64,000 nucleotides of DNA, from the NCBI GenBank assembly GCA_015234425.1, contig JADGNE010000030.1, positions 170,235 through 234,234 on the forward strand. The letters are read 5' to 3'. Under the pieces are notes generated by a model that did no database searches, had not been told where the DNA came from, and saw only the letters and a list, made by a program, of their open reading frames with translations. Source of the stretch: Devosia sp. (GTDB taxonomy: Bacteria > Pseudomonadota > Alphaproteobacteria > Rhizobiales > Devosiaceae). A program made the translations under genes and the position numbers. Below are positions 55,369 through 64,000 of the stretch, in pieces. How positions within the stretch are numbered: the first letter of the stretch is position 1; each line of letters opens with the position of its first letter.

Positions 55369-56445
55369 ATGCCCGCATTGCCCCAGGACAAACTCGACGC
55401 CCTCGAAACCCGCTTCCAGTATATCGAGGCGGCGCTGTCGGGTGGGGCAAGCCCGGATGAGTTCGCAAAACTCTCTAAGGAGCACTCTGACCTCACGCCG
55501 ATCGTGACCGAGATCACCGCCTATAAAAAGGCGCTGCGCGACCATGCCGAGGCCACGACGCTGCTGAAAAGCGGCGACAAGGACCTCATCGAAATGGCCG
55601 AAGCCGAGATCGAGGAACTCGACGAAAAGCTCGAAGCCTATGTCCAGGCCATCCGCATCCTGCTGCTGCCCAAGGACGAGGCGGACGAAAAGTCCATCAT
55701 CCTCGAAATCCGAGGCGGCACAGGCGGCGACGAGGCCGCACTTTTCGCCGGCGATCTCTTCCGCATGTATGAGCGCTATGCCGCCAACCATGGCTGGAAG
55801 GTGACGCTGATGGAGGAAAGCCCCGGCGAAATGGGCGGCTACAAGGAAGTCATCGCCAATGTTTCGGGCAAGGGCGTCTATGCCCGCATGAAATATGAAA
55901 GCGGCGTGCACCGCGTCCAGCGCGTGCCGGCCACGGAAGGTTCGGGCCGCATCCATACCTCGGCCGCCACTGTCGCCGTGCTGCCGGAAGTCGAAGACAT
56001 CGACATCGAGATCCGCAACGAGGACATCCGCATCGACACCATGCGCGCCTCGGGCGCCGGCGGCCAGCACGTCAACACCACCGATTCGGCGGTGCGCATC
56101 ACCCATATACCCACCGGCCTCGTCGTCACCTCGGCGCTCAAGAGCCAGCACCAGAACCGCGCGCAGGCCATGGTCGTGCTGCGCGCGCGTCTTTACGAGA
56201 TGCAGCGCGAAGAACGCGACAGCGCCCGCTCGGCCGAGCGCAAGGGTCAGGTCGGCTCGGGCGATCGCTCGGAGCGCATCCGCACCTACAACTTCCCGCA
56301 GGGCCGGGTCACCGACCACCGGATCAACCTGACGCTCTATAAGCTCGACAAGGTCATCACAGGCGAGGCGCTGGACGAGCTGATCGAGGCTCTGATCACG
56401 GAGAACCAGGCGGCCCAGCTGGCGGCCATGGAGAGCGGGATCTGA
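55369..56445 (+). CDS. prfA: Peptide chain release factor 1
   Basis: RF1 reads UAA and UAG and triggers peptide release. The GGQ motif (231-233) lies in [18 protein letters not shown]. The N-terminal helical domain and the codon-recognition region ([20 protein letters not shown]) are normal. Length is 358 aa. The stop overlaps a possible non-canonical start of prmC. The pair prfA-prmC is almost universal because PrmC methylates the glutamine of GGQ. Confidence 0.98.
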
Positions 56446-56489
56446 CGTCGCCGACGACCATTGGCGCGCTCTGGCACCACCATCGCGAT

Positions 56490-57308
56490 GTGCTCTCGAG
56501 CGCAGGTTTTGAGACGCCCGTCCTCGATGCAAAGCTTCTCGTCGGTCATGCGCTCGGCCTTGATGCCCTGGGTCTCTTCTCGCGCGAGAATGAGTCCGTC
56601 TCGCCCGAAGCCCTTGCCGAGGTTGAGGCGCTTCTGACGCGCCGGCTCAGCGGGCTCTCGGTGGCGCGAATCATCGGGCACAAGCAATTCTATGGTCTCG
56701 AGTTCGCGCTGAGCCCTGCCACCCTCGAGCCGCGCCCCGACACCGAACTTCTGGTCGATCTGGCGCTTGAGGCGCTCCCGAAAGGCGGGCGCCTTCTCGA
56801 CATGGGCACTGGCACAGGCTGCATCCCCATTGCCATCCTCGCCAACAGGGAGGACGCGACGGCTATCGCCACCGATCTCAATCCCGCGGCGATCGAGATG
56901 GCCCAGCAGAACTCTGCCGCCAATGGCGTCTCCGACCGCCTCTCGTTCCGGGGTGGCGACTGGTTTGGCGCGCTGAAGCCGGATGACGGTCCGTTTGATC
57001 TCATCGCGTCCAATCCGCCCTATATTGCCAGCCATGTCGTTGAAAACCTTGATCCCGAGGTCAAGGATTTCGATCCGCGGCTTGCGCTCGATGGTGGGCC
57101 CGACGGGCTCGCGCCCTATCGCATCATCGCGGCCGAGGCCTCGCGTTGGCTGGCGCCGTCGGGGCGCGTGCTTGTGGAAATCGGCTATGACCAGGGGGAT
57201 GCCGTTCGTGCCCTCTTCCGCGATGCCGGATATGCAGAGGTCAGCGTCCACAAGGATCTTGCAGGGCTTGATCGTGTGGTTTGTGCGCACCACTTTGAGG
57301 GGGCATAA
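56490..57308 (+). CDS. prmC: Peptide chain release factor N5-glutamine methyltransferase
   Basis: PrmC methylates the GGQ glutamine of release factors. The 272 residues from the first canonical start (GTG) include LLDMGTGTGCIPIAIL as the SAM loop and the catalytic SNPPYI. Upstream in frame are residues reading TTIGALWHHHRD, which resemble the N-terminal helix of PrmC. A CTG overlapping the prfA stop has GGAGAG at the right distance. The true protein may therefore be 16 residues longer. Confidence 0.95.
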   Translation: MLSSAGFETPVLDAKLLVGHALGLDALGLFSRENESVSPEALAEVEALLTRRLSGLSVARIIGHKQFYGLEFALSPATLEPRPDTELLVDLALEALPKGGRLLDMGTGTGCIPIAILANREDATAIATDLNPAAIEMAQQNSAANGVSDRLSFRGGDWFGALKPDDGPFDLIASNPPYIASHVVENLDPEVKDFDPRLALDGGPDGLAPYRIIAAEASRWLAPSGRVLVEIGYDQGDAVRALFRDAGYAEVSVHKDLAGLDRVVCAHHFEGA

Positions 57309-57641
57309 GCGCATGAAACGGGCCAGCTTGAGATTTGTGCTGGTCAAGGGCGGGGAAAACCGCTAGTTTGAACATGCTGTCAACGGCGCATCATGGGCGC
57401 CGCAGCGACCACACCCGATTGTTGATCTCACGGCTAGCCGCCGTTCTTGTCCCGAAGTTAGGGGCCAGAGTTGATCAGGGCGGAAGCATTTCCGGGGCGC
57501 TGCCAGACCGCATTGGGTCTTCATGAAACCAGTATAACCCCATTCCCGAGCGATGTTTTGCTGGAATGAGGGGCCAGGCCGGACGCGTTCCGGTCCGCCC
57601 ATATGTGACGCTTAACTACTAGAGTTAGACAAAGCGACCCG
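57309..57641. other. 333-bp intergenic region before the DUF4167 gene
   Basis: I see no gene. TATAAC at 57533-57538 is the best -10 candidate towards DUF4167, but no good -35 precedes it. The following 100 nt contain a GC-rich self-complementary stretch (CCGGACGCGTTCCGG) that could fold in the leader. Confidence 0.4.
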
Positions 57642-58325
57642 ATGAGACCAAACAATCAGAACAAGAACCGCCAGCGCGGCCGTAATGGCGGGCGCAAGCA
57701 CGTCAATCCGCTGTCGAGGAATTATGAGAGCAACGGCCCGGACGTGAAGGTCCGCGGCAATGCGGCTCATATCGCGGAAAAATATCTGCAGCTGGCGCGT
57801 GATGCCCAGTCGTCCGGCGACTCGGTGATGGCGGAAAATTATCTGCAGCACGCAGAGCATTATTTCCGCATCGTCTCCTCCGCTCAGCAGGCCCTGACCG
57901 GCCAGCGCGATGGCCAGAGCCAGGACGACAATGATTTCGATGACGATGTCTCGGAGCTGAACTCTCGCTTCGCCTCGCCCCAGCCGGCGCAGCAGCAGAA
58001 CCAGAACGACGCCGAAGACGAAGCCCCGGCCGCTGCGCCTGCTTCCCGGCCGTCGGCTCGGGAAATCGCCGAAGCGGCTCAGGCGCAGGCCCAGGCTCCG
58101 GCCGCTGCTGCCACCGAGGAAGCAGCTTCCGGTGAAGACGCTGCTCCCGCCGATGCCGCTGCCGCCGAAGGCGAAGCGGCTCCGCGCAAGCCACGTGAGC
58201 GTCGTCCGCGCCGCCGCCGTCCGGCCGCCGGGGAGGCTGGTGCCGATCCGGCCAGCGCCCCCCAGCCCGACGTTGGCGAATTGCCGGCGTTCCTGACGGC
58301 TGGCACGACAAGCGCCGCCGAATAA
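57642..58325 (+). CDS. DUF4167 domain-containing protein
   Basis: A 227-residue protein. The basic N-terminus MRPNNQNKNRQRGRNGGRK leads to the DUF4167 core: NPLSRNYESNGPDVKVRG, then AEKYLQLARDAQSSGDSVMAENYLQHAEHYFRI (quoted in outline). The rest (about 90-227) is Gln/Ala/Pro-rich and ends in Arg-rich and disordered stretches. A nucleic-acid-binding role is suggested by charge only. The position between prmC and clpB is conserved in the order. Confidence 0.92.
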   Translation: MRPNNQNKNRQRGRNGGRKHVNPLSRNYESNGPDVKVRGNAAHIAEKYLQLARDAQSSGDSVMAENYLQHAEHYFRIVSSAQQALTGQRDGQSQDDNDFDDDVSELNSRFASPQPAQQQNQNDAEDEAPAAAPASRPSAREIAEAAQAQAQAPAAAATEEAASGEDAAPADAAAAEGEAAPRKPRERRPRRRRPAAGEAGADPASAPQPDVGELPAFLTAGTTSAAE

Positions 58326-58333
58326 GACTTTCA

Positions 58334-58364
58334 AAAGGCCGGGCCCAGCGCCCGGCCTTTTTGC
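58334..58364 (+). terminator. Rho-independent terminator after the DUF4167 gene
   Basis: AAAGGCCGGGC pairs with GCCCGGCCTTT around a 5-nt loop, followed by TT and GC; the T-run overlaps the stem end. Confidence 0.9.
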
Positions 58365-58383
58365 AATTTGCCCTTGCTCTCCC

Positions 58384-58411
58384 CTTCAACTCTCTGTGGG
58401 CGGCCCCATAT
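58384..58411 (+). promoter_or_regulatory. Candidate sigma-32 (RpoH) promoter of clpB
   Basis: CTTCAA and CCCCATAT are separated by 14 nt, about 110 nt upstream of the clpB ATG. The -10 part matches the heat-shock consensus CCCCATnT fully; the -35 differs from CTTGAA at one base. Confidence 0.6.
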
Positions 58412-58523
58412 ATCCTCGTGTGAGACGACGCGCTGGATTGCCGGGCGTTTGAGCTCACGCGACGCTTCCGCCGTCATGCCGGTGCCGTTCGGGCCGCATT
58501 ACGGGCGAGACTAGGAGAGTTGA

Positions 58524-61106
58524 ATGAACATCGAAAAATATACCGAGCGTGCCCGTGGTTTCATCCAGAGCGCGCAGACCGGTGCCCTGGGCAAGGGTCA
58601 CCAGCAGTTCTCGCCCGTCCACCTTCTCAAAGTGCTGCTCGACGACGAGCAGGGCATGGCCAATGGCTTGATCGAGCGCGCCGGGGGCGATCCCAAGGCT
58701 GCGCGCGCCGGCGTTGAAGCCGCGCTCAACAAAATTCCCAAAGTGTCCGGTGATGCCGGCCAGCTCTACCTCAGCCGCGAACTCGCCCGTGTCTTCGACA
58801 CCGCTGAAAGCGCCGCCCAGAAGGCCGGCGACAGCTTTGTCACGGTTGAACGGCTGCTCCTGGCGCTGGTCGTCGAAAAGGACACCGACGCCGGCAAGAT
58901 CCTGGCATCGGCCGGCGTGACCCCGCAGGGGCTCAATGCCGCCATCGAGACCTTGCGCAAGGGCCGCACCGCTGATAGTGCCTCGGCCGAGAACGCCTAT
59001 GACGCGCTCAAGAAATATGCCCGCGACCTCACCCAGGATGTCCGCGAGGGCAAGCTCGACCCGGTCATTGGGCGCGACGAGGAAATCCGTCGCACCATCC
59101 AGGTGCTGTCGCGCCGCACCAAGAACAATCCCGTGCTGATCGGTGAACCCGGCGTCGGCAAGACGGCGATCGCCGAGGGCCTCGCCATCCGCATCGTCAA
59201 TGGCGACGTGCCCGAGAGTCTGAAGAACAAGAGCCTGCTCGCGCTCGACATGGGTGCGCTCATCGCCGGCGCGAAGTATCGCGGCGAGTTCGAGGAGCGC
59301 CTGAAAGGCGTGCTCAACGAGGTGACCGCGGCAGAAGGCCAGATTATCCTCTTCATCGACGAAATGCACACGCTTGTCGGCGCCGGCAAGGCCGATGGCG
59401 CGATGGACGCGTCCAATCTGCTCAAGCCCGCCCTGGCGCGAGGTGAGTTGCATTGCGTTGGCGCCACCACGCTCGATGAATATCGCAAGCATGTCGAAAA
59501 GGACCCGGCGCTTGCCCGTCGCTTCCAGCCCGTCTTCGTCTCCGAGCCCACCGTGGAGGATACGATCTCGATCCTGCGCGGCCTCAAGGAGAAGTATGAG
59601 CTGCACCATGGCATCCGCATTGCCGACTCGGCGCTGGTGAGTGCGGCTACGCTCTCCAACCGCTACATCACCGACCGCTTCCTGCCGGACAAGGCCATCG
59701 ATCTGATGGACGAAGCCGCAGCGCGCCTGCGCATGGCCGTCGACAGCAAGCCCGAAGCCTTGGACGAACTCGATCGCCGCATCATGCAGCTCAAGATCGA
59801 GCGCGAAGCTCTGCGCAAGGAAAGCGACGATGGTTCGCGCACCCGGCTCGAGCGGCTTGAACATGAGTTGTCCGGTCTCGAAGAGCAGGCGCAGCTTCTC
59901 TCGGCCAAATGGCTGGCGGAAAAGGAACGTCTCCAGGGCTCGACAAAAATCAAGGAAGAACTCGATGCGGCGCGCAGCCAGCTCGAGATCGCGCAGCGTC
60001 AGGGCGATCTCGCCAAGGCGGGTGAGCTGGCCTATGGCGTCATTCCCGATCTCGAAAAGCGCCTCAACGCTGCCGATGATCCGGATGGCGACGGCAAACC
60101 CGATGCCGTAATGGCCAAGGAAACCGTCGAGCCCAGTGACATTGCCCAGGTGGTGTCGCGCTGGACCGGCATTCCCGTCGACCGCATGCTCGAAGGCGAG
60201 CGCGAAAAGCTCCTCCATATGGAAAGCTCTCTCGGCGCTCGTGTCATCGGCCAGTCCGAAGCCGTGGCTGCCGTGGCCAAGGCGGTGCGTCGCTCGCGTG
60301 CGGGCCTTCAGGATCCGAACCGGCCCATCGGCTCGTTCATGTTCCTCGGCCCAACCGGTGTTGGCAAGACCGAGCTGACCAAGGCGCTGGCGCAGTTTCT
60401 CTTCGACGACGAGACCGCAATGGTGCGCCTCGATATGTCCGAGTTCATGGAAAAGCACTCGGTGGCCCGGCTCATCGGCGCGCCTCCGGGCTATGTCGGC
60501 TATGACGAAGGCGGCGTCCTTACCGAAGCCGTCCGGCGTCGACCCTACCAGGTGATCCTCTTCGACGAGATCGAGAAGGCGCACCCGGATGTGTTCAATG
60601 TCCTGCTCCAGGTGCTCGATGACGGGCGGCTGACGGACGGGCAGGGGCGTACTGTCGACTTCCGCAACTCGGTCATCATCCTCACCTCCAATATCGGGGC
60701 CGAATATCTGGTCGACCTCAAGGATGGAGAATCGGTGGAACTGGTGCGCGGCAAGGTGCTCGACATGGTCAAAGCCTCGTTCCGTCCGGAATTCCTCAAC
60801 CGGATCGACGAAATCCTGCTGTTCCACCGTCTCGGGCGCGAACATATGGGCTCCATCGTCGATATCCAGTTCGGCCGTCTCGAAAACCTGCTGCGGGATC
60901 GTGACATCAGCCTCGAGCTCACGCCGGCGGCGCGCGAGTGGCTCGCCAATGAGGGATATGATCCTGCCTATGGCGCACGCCCGCTCAAGCGCGTCATCCA
61001 GCGTTCGGTCCAAGACAGCCTTGCCGACGCGATCCTGTCGGGCAAGGTTTCCGATGGCAGTCGGGTCGTCGTCGACGCCAATGAGGGCGGCATCGTCCTG
61101 CATTAA
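58524..61106 (+). CDS. clpB: ATP-dependent disaggregase ClpB
   Basis: ClpB is an AAA+ ring that, with DnaK, rescues aggregated proteins. The 860-residue chain has the N-terminal Clp_N repeats (1-150). The first nucleotide domain has Walker A GEPGVGKT, 207-214. A coiled middle domain (about 400-520) is the mark of ClpB over ClpA/C. The second nucleotide domain has [19 protein letters not shown] and the arginine-rich end [21 protein letters not shown] precedes the ATG. A heat-shock promoter and a terminator make it a single-gene unit. Confidence 0.98.
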   Translation: MNIEKYTERARGFIQSAQTGALGKGHQQFSPVHLLKVLLDDEQGMANGLIERAGGDPKAARAGVEAALNKIPKVSGDAGQLYLSRELARVFDTAESAAQKAGDSFVTVERLLLALVVEKDTDAGKILASAGVTPQGLNAAIETLRKGRTADSASAENAYDALKKYARDLTQDVREGKLDPVIGRDEEIRRTIQVLSRRTKNNPVLIGEPGVGKTAIAEGLAIRIVNGDVPESLKNKSLLALDMGALIAGAKYRGEFEERLKGVLNEVTAAEGQIILFIDEMHTLVGAGKADGAMDASNLLKPALARGELHCVGATTLDEYRKHVEKDPALARRFQPVFVSEPTVEDTISILRGLKEKYELHHGIRIADSALVSAATLSNRYITDRFLPDKAIDLMDEAAARLRMAVDSKPEALDELDRRIMQLKIEREALRKESDDGSRTRLERLEHELSGLEEQAQLLSAKWLAEKERLQGSTKIKEELDAARSQLEIAQRQGDLAKAGELAYGVIPDLEKRLNAADDPDGDGKPDAVMAKETVEPSDIAQVVSRWTGIPVDRMLEGEREKLLHMESSLGARVIGQSEAVAAVAKAVRRSRAGLQDPNRPIGSFMFLGPTGVGKTELTKALAQFLFDDETAMVRLDMSEFMEKHSVARLIGAPPGYVGYDEGGVLTEAVRRRPYQVILFDEIEKAHPDVFNVLLQVLDDGRLTDGQGRTVDFRNSVIILTSNIGAEYLVDLKDGESVELVRGKVLDMVKASFRPEFLNRIDEILLFHRLGREHMGSIVDIQFGRLENLLRDRDISLELTPAAREWLANEGYDPAYGARPLKRVIQRSVQDSLADAILSGKVSDGSRVVVDANEGGIVLH

Positions 61107-61130
61107 GCCGGGCGCCCGACACCAGAGACA

Positions 61131-61168
61131 AGGGCTGGCGCCTTCGGGCCGCCAGCCCTTTCTTTTGC
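61131..61168 (+). terminator. Rho-independent terminator after clpB
   Basis: AGGGCTGGCG pairs with CGCCAGCCCT across a 9-nt loop, followed by TTCTTTT. Confidence 0.88.
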
Positions 61169-61263
61169 GCGCTATTCCCTCTTGGCCGCACGGCACACAA
61201 TGCCCTTGCGCCGTCCAGCGCAAATAAATAGAACAAATAAGGAACAAACTAGGAGGAGGCAAA

Positions 61264-61605
61264 ATGGCCGACACCATCGACTACATCGAGTTTCCCTCGA
61301 CCGATCGGGCGCGCAGCGGCGCCTTTTTCCGAGCCGCCTTTGGCTGGGGCCTCACCAGCTATGGTCCGGATTATGACGCGATCGAGGATGCAGGGATCGA
61401 CGGTGGCATCGACCAGTCCGAAGGACGCGTCGCTGCAACCATGGCCATCATCCGCACCGATGATCTCGATGATGCCGAAAAGCGCGTGGTGCGGGCAGGG
61501 GGCGAAATCACCCGCCCTCAGTTCGATTTTCCGGGCGGGCGGCGGTTTCACTTCCGAGAACCCGGCGGCAATGAGCTGGCCGTATGGGTGGCGCGCGAGG
61601 ACTAG
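61264..61605 (+). CDS. VOC-family (glyoxalase-like) protein
   Basis: A 113-residue single-module protein of the vicinal oxygen chelate fold. YIEFPSTDRARSGAFFRAAFGWGL is the usual opening ('iei...D...a..FY...fGw'). GRRFHFREPGGNELAVW is the closing strand with the metal-ligand glutamate. Substrate unknown; many relatives are annotated as glyoxalase/bleomycin-resistance proteins without proof. AGGAGG precedes the ATG. It is convergent with the M23 gene. Confidence 0.9.
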   Translation: MADTIDYIEFPSTDRARSGAFFRAAFGWGLTSYGPDYDAIEDAGIDGGIDQSEGRVAATMAIIRTDDLDDAEKRVVRAGGEITRPQFDFPGGRRFHFREPGGNELAVWVARED

Positions 61606-61635
61606 GCCCCTGAGAGAGCAGGAGAGGTGGCGGCC

Positions 61636-63609
61636 TTAGTTGCTCGCCGCCACTTCAACTGGCGCCGGTTCGCGCGCCATCAGCTCGTTGATCTGGGTCA
61701 TCGTCTGGTTGAAGGCTTCGCGGTTCTGCGGGGCCAGCACATTGTCCTTGGGCAGTTTCACGCTCAGCGGATCGACGTAATTGCCGTTGATCTTGACCTC
61801 GAAGTGCAGGTGCGGACCCGTCGACTGGCCGGTGGAGCCGACATAGCCGATGAGCTGGCCCTGTCGGACCTGGCTGCCCACGCCCAGTCCATCGACAAAG
61901 CGCGAAAGGTGCCCGTAAGCGGTCTCGTAGCCGTTGACGTGCTCCATCTCGATCTTGTTGCCGTAGCCGGACTGCCAGCGATAATAGGTGATCACGCCGT
62001 CGCCGGCGGCATAGATGGGCGTACCGGTCCGCGCCGCCAGATCGACGCCGGTGTGCAGGCGCCGCGTCTTGAAGATGGGGTGAATGCGGTAGCCGAAGCG
62101 CGAACGCATGGTGCCGCCGCCCTCGAGCGGGCGCCGATTGAGGAAGCGCTTGCCGGTTTCGCCGTCAGGATCAAAGAAATCCACCGTGCCATCGGGCGCG
62201 GCAAACCGATAGAGCTGGCGCTTGGTGCCGCCCAGGGTCAGCGCCACATAGAGCAGGTCTGACTTCGCGTCCGGGCTTGGGCCCGTCGACAGAAGCTCGA
62301 TCGTGTCGCCAGCGGTGATGCGCTTGGTCATGTCCACGTCATAGGCAAACATGGCGACGATGCGCTGGATCGTGTCGTTATCGAGATCGTGCTTGCGGCC
62401 TGTTTCCCAGATCGAGCGGTAGATGGTGGGCAGATTGCCAACGTTGATCTGTTCGACGTCCTCGGCCGGGAACGCCACCCAGTCGGGCTGCAGGCCAACC
62501 ACATATTGGCCGCTGTCACTCAGTGCCACGGTTGCGATATGCTGGTCGCCTGGCGCGCCCTCGGGCCGATAGATCGACAGGCGGTAGGGCACGAGACTAT
62601 TGGGGTCGCTGCTCAGCGGACCATAAAGGATGCGCAGCCGAATGCCCGCCGGCAGGCCACCGGCCGGAATGAGATTGGCCAGCGTGCTTTCCACCATGCT
62701 GACATGGGTTCGGGTAAAGCCGTTGCGCACCAGAGTTTCGGACAGCGGTCCCAGTTCGCGCACGGTCATGAAGCGCTCGGTCCGCCCTTGGCCCTTGTCG
62801 GCAAGTTGGGTGGTCTTGGGCATGATGGTAACGTTTTCAGCCACGCCACTGAGCGCGCCAGTGCCGGACGGCTCATTGGCAAGGCTCGAAAGGCTGGGTC
62901 CGAGCGAGGCATAGGCAAGAGCCGGACCTGGCGTCTCGGCGTCGGTATAGAATGTGGCGTCAGCCATGCCGCGTACGAAGTCTGCGGCGATCTGGTCGGA
63001 TATGGCCGGGCCCGGCACAAAATTGGCCGGCATTTCCATCTGCCGCACGGCAACCTCGCCATCGACGTCCGTCCCATAGACGTCGGCATTAATATCGAGG
63101 TCCATGGCCTGGAGCGGACGGGTAGCATTAAGAATGGCGACGGGATCATAAGCGGGCGCATCGGCCGAGAGGCTTGTCGCCGTCGTTGCCAGCGTGGCGC
63201 GAATGCGCGTGAACGGCTGGTTGCGGATGATCTCCCGACCATCTTCCATCTGACGGATCGAGGCCTCGACGATCTCGAGGTCTGATCGCGTTGCCGCCAC
63301 AGGGCGCAGGCGCGAAGACTTCGAGGTGAGGTCGGTCGAAACCGGTTGCTCGATGCGCGGGGCGGCCAGCTGCAGTGCTGCATAGGCGGTGGAGAATGTG
63401 TCTTGGCCCTGGAAGGAGACATAGAGCGCCGCGCCCATCAGGAGGACCGAGGTCAGCCCGGTCATCACCGTCCCGGTCAGCCATGCAAAGCTCAACTCGC
63501 GACCCTGCGGGATTTCCCCGTCAGTCGATTGTACTGTGAGCGCCGGGCCGTCCTCGAACCCGCTGGCGCGGAGTTGGACGCTTTGGCGATGTCGTTGCGC
63601 TGGGCTCAA
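61636..63609 (-). CDS. M23-family metallopeptidase, membrane-anchored
   Basis: A 657-residue cell-wall endopeptidase-type protein. One N-terminal membrane helix (about 43-65) anchors a long periplasmic region. That region carries degraded LysM/coiled segments and ends in a LytM domain. The domain has TRRLHTGVDLAARTGTPIYA and TGPHLHFEVKING, giving the His-Asp and H-x-H zinc ligands. All expected ligands are present, so catalysis on peptidoglycan cross-bridges is plausible. The start is TTG, with GGATGGAG upstream. Confidence 0.93.
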   Translation of the reverse strand: MSPAQRHRQSVQLRASGFEDGPALTVQSTDGEIPQGRELSFAWLTGTVMTGLTSVLLMGAALYVSFQGQDTFSTAYAALQLAAPRIEQPVSTDLTSKSSRLRPVAATRSDLEIVEASIRQMEDGREIIRNQPFTRIRATLATTATSLSADAPAYDPVAILNATRPLQAMDLDINADVYGTDVDGEVAVRQMEMPANFVPGPAISDQIAADFVRGMADATFYTDAETPGPALAYASLGPSLSSLANEPSGTGALSGVAENVTIMPKTTQLADKGQGRTERFMTVRELGPLSETLVRNGFTRTHVSMVESTLANLIPAGGLPAGIRLRILYGPLSSDPNSLVPYRLSIYRPEGAPGDQHIATVALSDSGQYVVGLQPDWVAFPAEDVEQINVGNLPTIYRSIWETGRKHDLDNDTIQRIVAMFAYDVDMTKRITAGDTIELLSTGPSPDAKSDLLYVALTLGGTKRQLYRFAAPDGTVDFFDPDGETGKRFLNRRPLEGGGTMRSRFGYRIHPIFKTRRLHTGVDLAARTGTPIYAAGDGVITYYRWQSGYGNKIEMEHVNGYETAYGHLSRFVDGLGVGSQVRQGQLIGYVGSTGQSTGPHLHFEVKINGNYVDPLSVKLPKDNVLAPQNREAFNQTMTQINELMAREPAPVEVAASN

Positions 63610-63810
63610 CGCTCCATCCTTTAGTCACTTCTCTATAAGGCGCACGGATCGGCAGGCGTGGGCACGCGCGACGCGCAGCCTAGGGATGGCCGGCCGCAAG
63701 ATCAATGCCTAGGTCCTATCTGCACAAAATGCGGCAAAACTCGGGAGTATCAAGCACCGCGCCACAAGCGTGCATATAGAGAGAGAGCTGATATAGGAAG
63801 GAGAGGGCGT

Positions 63811-63873
63811 ATGGCCAAGCGTGCGGGCCATCTAAAATGTCGCCTAGGACACAATCCTGAGGAGAGGCGCTAA
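63811..63873 (+). CDS. Candidate 20-codon ORF near the window end
   Basis: An ATG with GGAAGGAG at good distance opens a 20-codon frame (MAKRAGHLKCRLGHNPEERR). It is basic and matches nothing I know. It could be a short leader peptide or chance. It lies in the 340-bp stretch between the M23 gene and the strong promoter at the window edge, which otherwise holds no gene. Confidence 0.2.
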   Translation: MAKRAGHLKCRLGHNPEERR

Positions 63874-63953
63874 ATCTCTGGTGGTTCAGTCGAGTTTTCC
63901 ACATAACGCCCCGATCGTCCGAGCCAAAAAGTCGTTTTTGTCATGGAGGGGGT

Positions 63954-63981
63954 TTACGTCCGGAAGGGGCTCGCCTATAAC
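63954..63981 (+). promoter_or_regulatory. Strong outward-reading promoter, rrn-like
   Basis: TTTACG and TATAAC are 16 nt apart, preceded by an A/T-rich upstream stretch (CCAAAAAGTCGTTTTTG, about 63926-63942) resembling an UP element. The layout is like rRNA promoters of Hyphomicrobiales as I recall them. The transcribed gene would lie beyond the window, so its identity is unknown. Confidence 0.5.
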
Positions 63982-64000
63982 CCGGTCATCGCTGCAGAGC

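Noticed and set aside
58455-61277. A 940-codon open frame on the minus strand opposite clpB
   Set aside because: It mirrors clpB codon by codon; high GC in third positions of the sense gene removes stops on the opposite strand. Its translation has no recognisable domain.

Overview
The window reads as ordinary chromosomal core from a GC-rich alphaproteobacterium of the order Hyphomicrobiales (Rhizobiales). A Devosia-like genus is my best guess, from recall of gene order rather than from a marker gene. The guess rests on gene pairs and runs that recur in that order: cobS-cobT with a DnaJ-like gene and bolA, aroB-aroK-xerD, secA opposite ppiC-argJ-GNAT-mutT, a SUV3-like helicase with S4 protein, ferredoxin and CarD, comF-grxC-nitrilase-DUF1178-ubiG, and lysC-ptsP-prfA-prmC-DUF4167-clpB. 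About 60 protein genes fill most of the sequence. I see no rRNA, tRNA, CRISPR array, insertion sequence or prophage inside the window.

Layout. 1-2.5 kb: end of a LysR regulator, a small twin-membrane protein, cobalamin adenosyltransferase, rhomboid protease and a small YjfB-like protein. 2.5-7 kb: TlpA-type thioredoxin divergent from argH, then chaC and lysA. 6.8-10.8 kb: gluQ and an AlkA-type glycosylase whose start codons overlap head to head, an esterase, an HNH nuclease, a ParD/ParE pair and dsbB. 10.9-14.2 kb: a DUF72 protein, a secreted nuclease and an M48 lipoprotein protease. 14.3-22 kb: mutT, GNAT, argJ, a TetR regulator facing a small membrane protein across two operators, ppiC and secA. 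22.3-27.4 kb: a phytase-like secreted protein, cobT, cobS, a DnaJ-like protein and bolA. 27.4-31.7 kb: aroB, aroK, a small membrane protein, xerD and accA. 31.8-36.6 kb: L,D-transpeptidase, an unknown membrane protein, a queuosine-precursor transporter, rpmB, a DUF3108 protein and a 0.9-kb intergenic region. 36.6-42 kb: helicase, S4 protein, GNAT, fdxA, carD. 42-51.6 kb: methyltransferase, comF, grxC, nitrilase, DUF1178, YjbR, GNAT, ilvD, a GGDEF protein, a PagL-like protein, DUF2171 and ubiG. 51.7-64 kb: lysC, ptsP, prfA, prmC, DUF4167, clpB, VOC and an M23 peptidase. The window ends at a strong-looking promoter that reads outward.

The genes fall into housekeeping themes: amino-acid synthesis (argH, argJ, lysA, lysC, ilvD, aroBK), aerobic cobalamin synthesis (cobS, cobT and the adenosyltransferase), protein export and envelope quality control (secA, ppiC, M48, TlpA, DsbB, L,D-transpeptidase, M23), translation (prfA, prmC, rpmB, gluQ), and stress or redox control (clpB, carD, grxC, bolA, chaC).

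I did not find a convincing undescribed multi-gene system. The most unusual features are non-coding or regulatory: a strongly diverged tandem duplication of about 400 bp at 35.8-36.5 kb, a perfect 20-bp palindrome upstream of ilvD, a leader with mutually exclusive pairings in front of the queuosine-precursor transporter, a promoter followed by an attenuator-like hairpin upstream of carD, twin operators at the TetR gene, an operator-like palindrome at the ParDE promoter, and the overlapping divergent starts of gluQ and the glycosylase. Promoters, hairpins and repeats were located by eye and are predictions.
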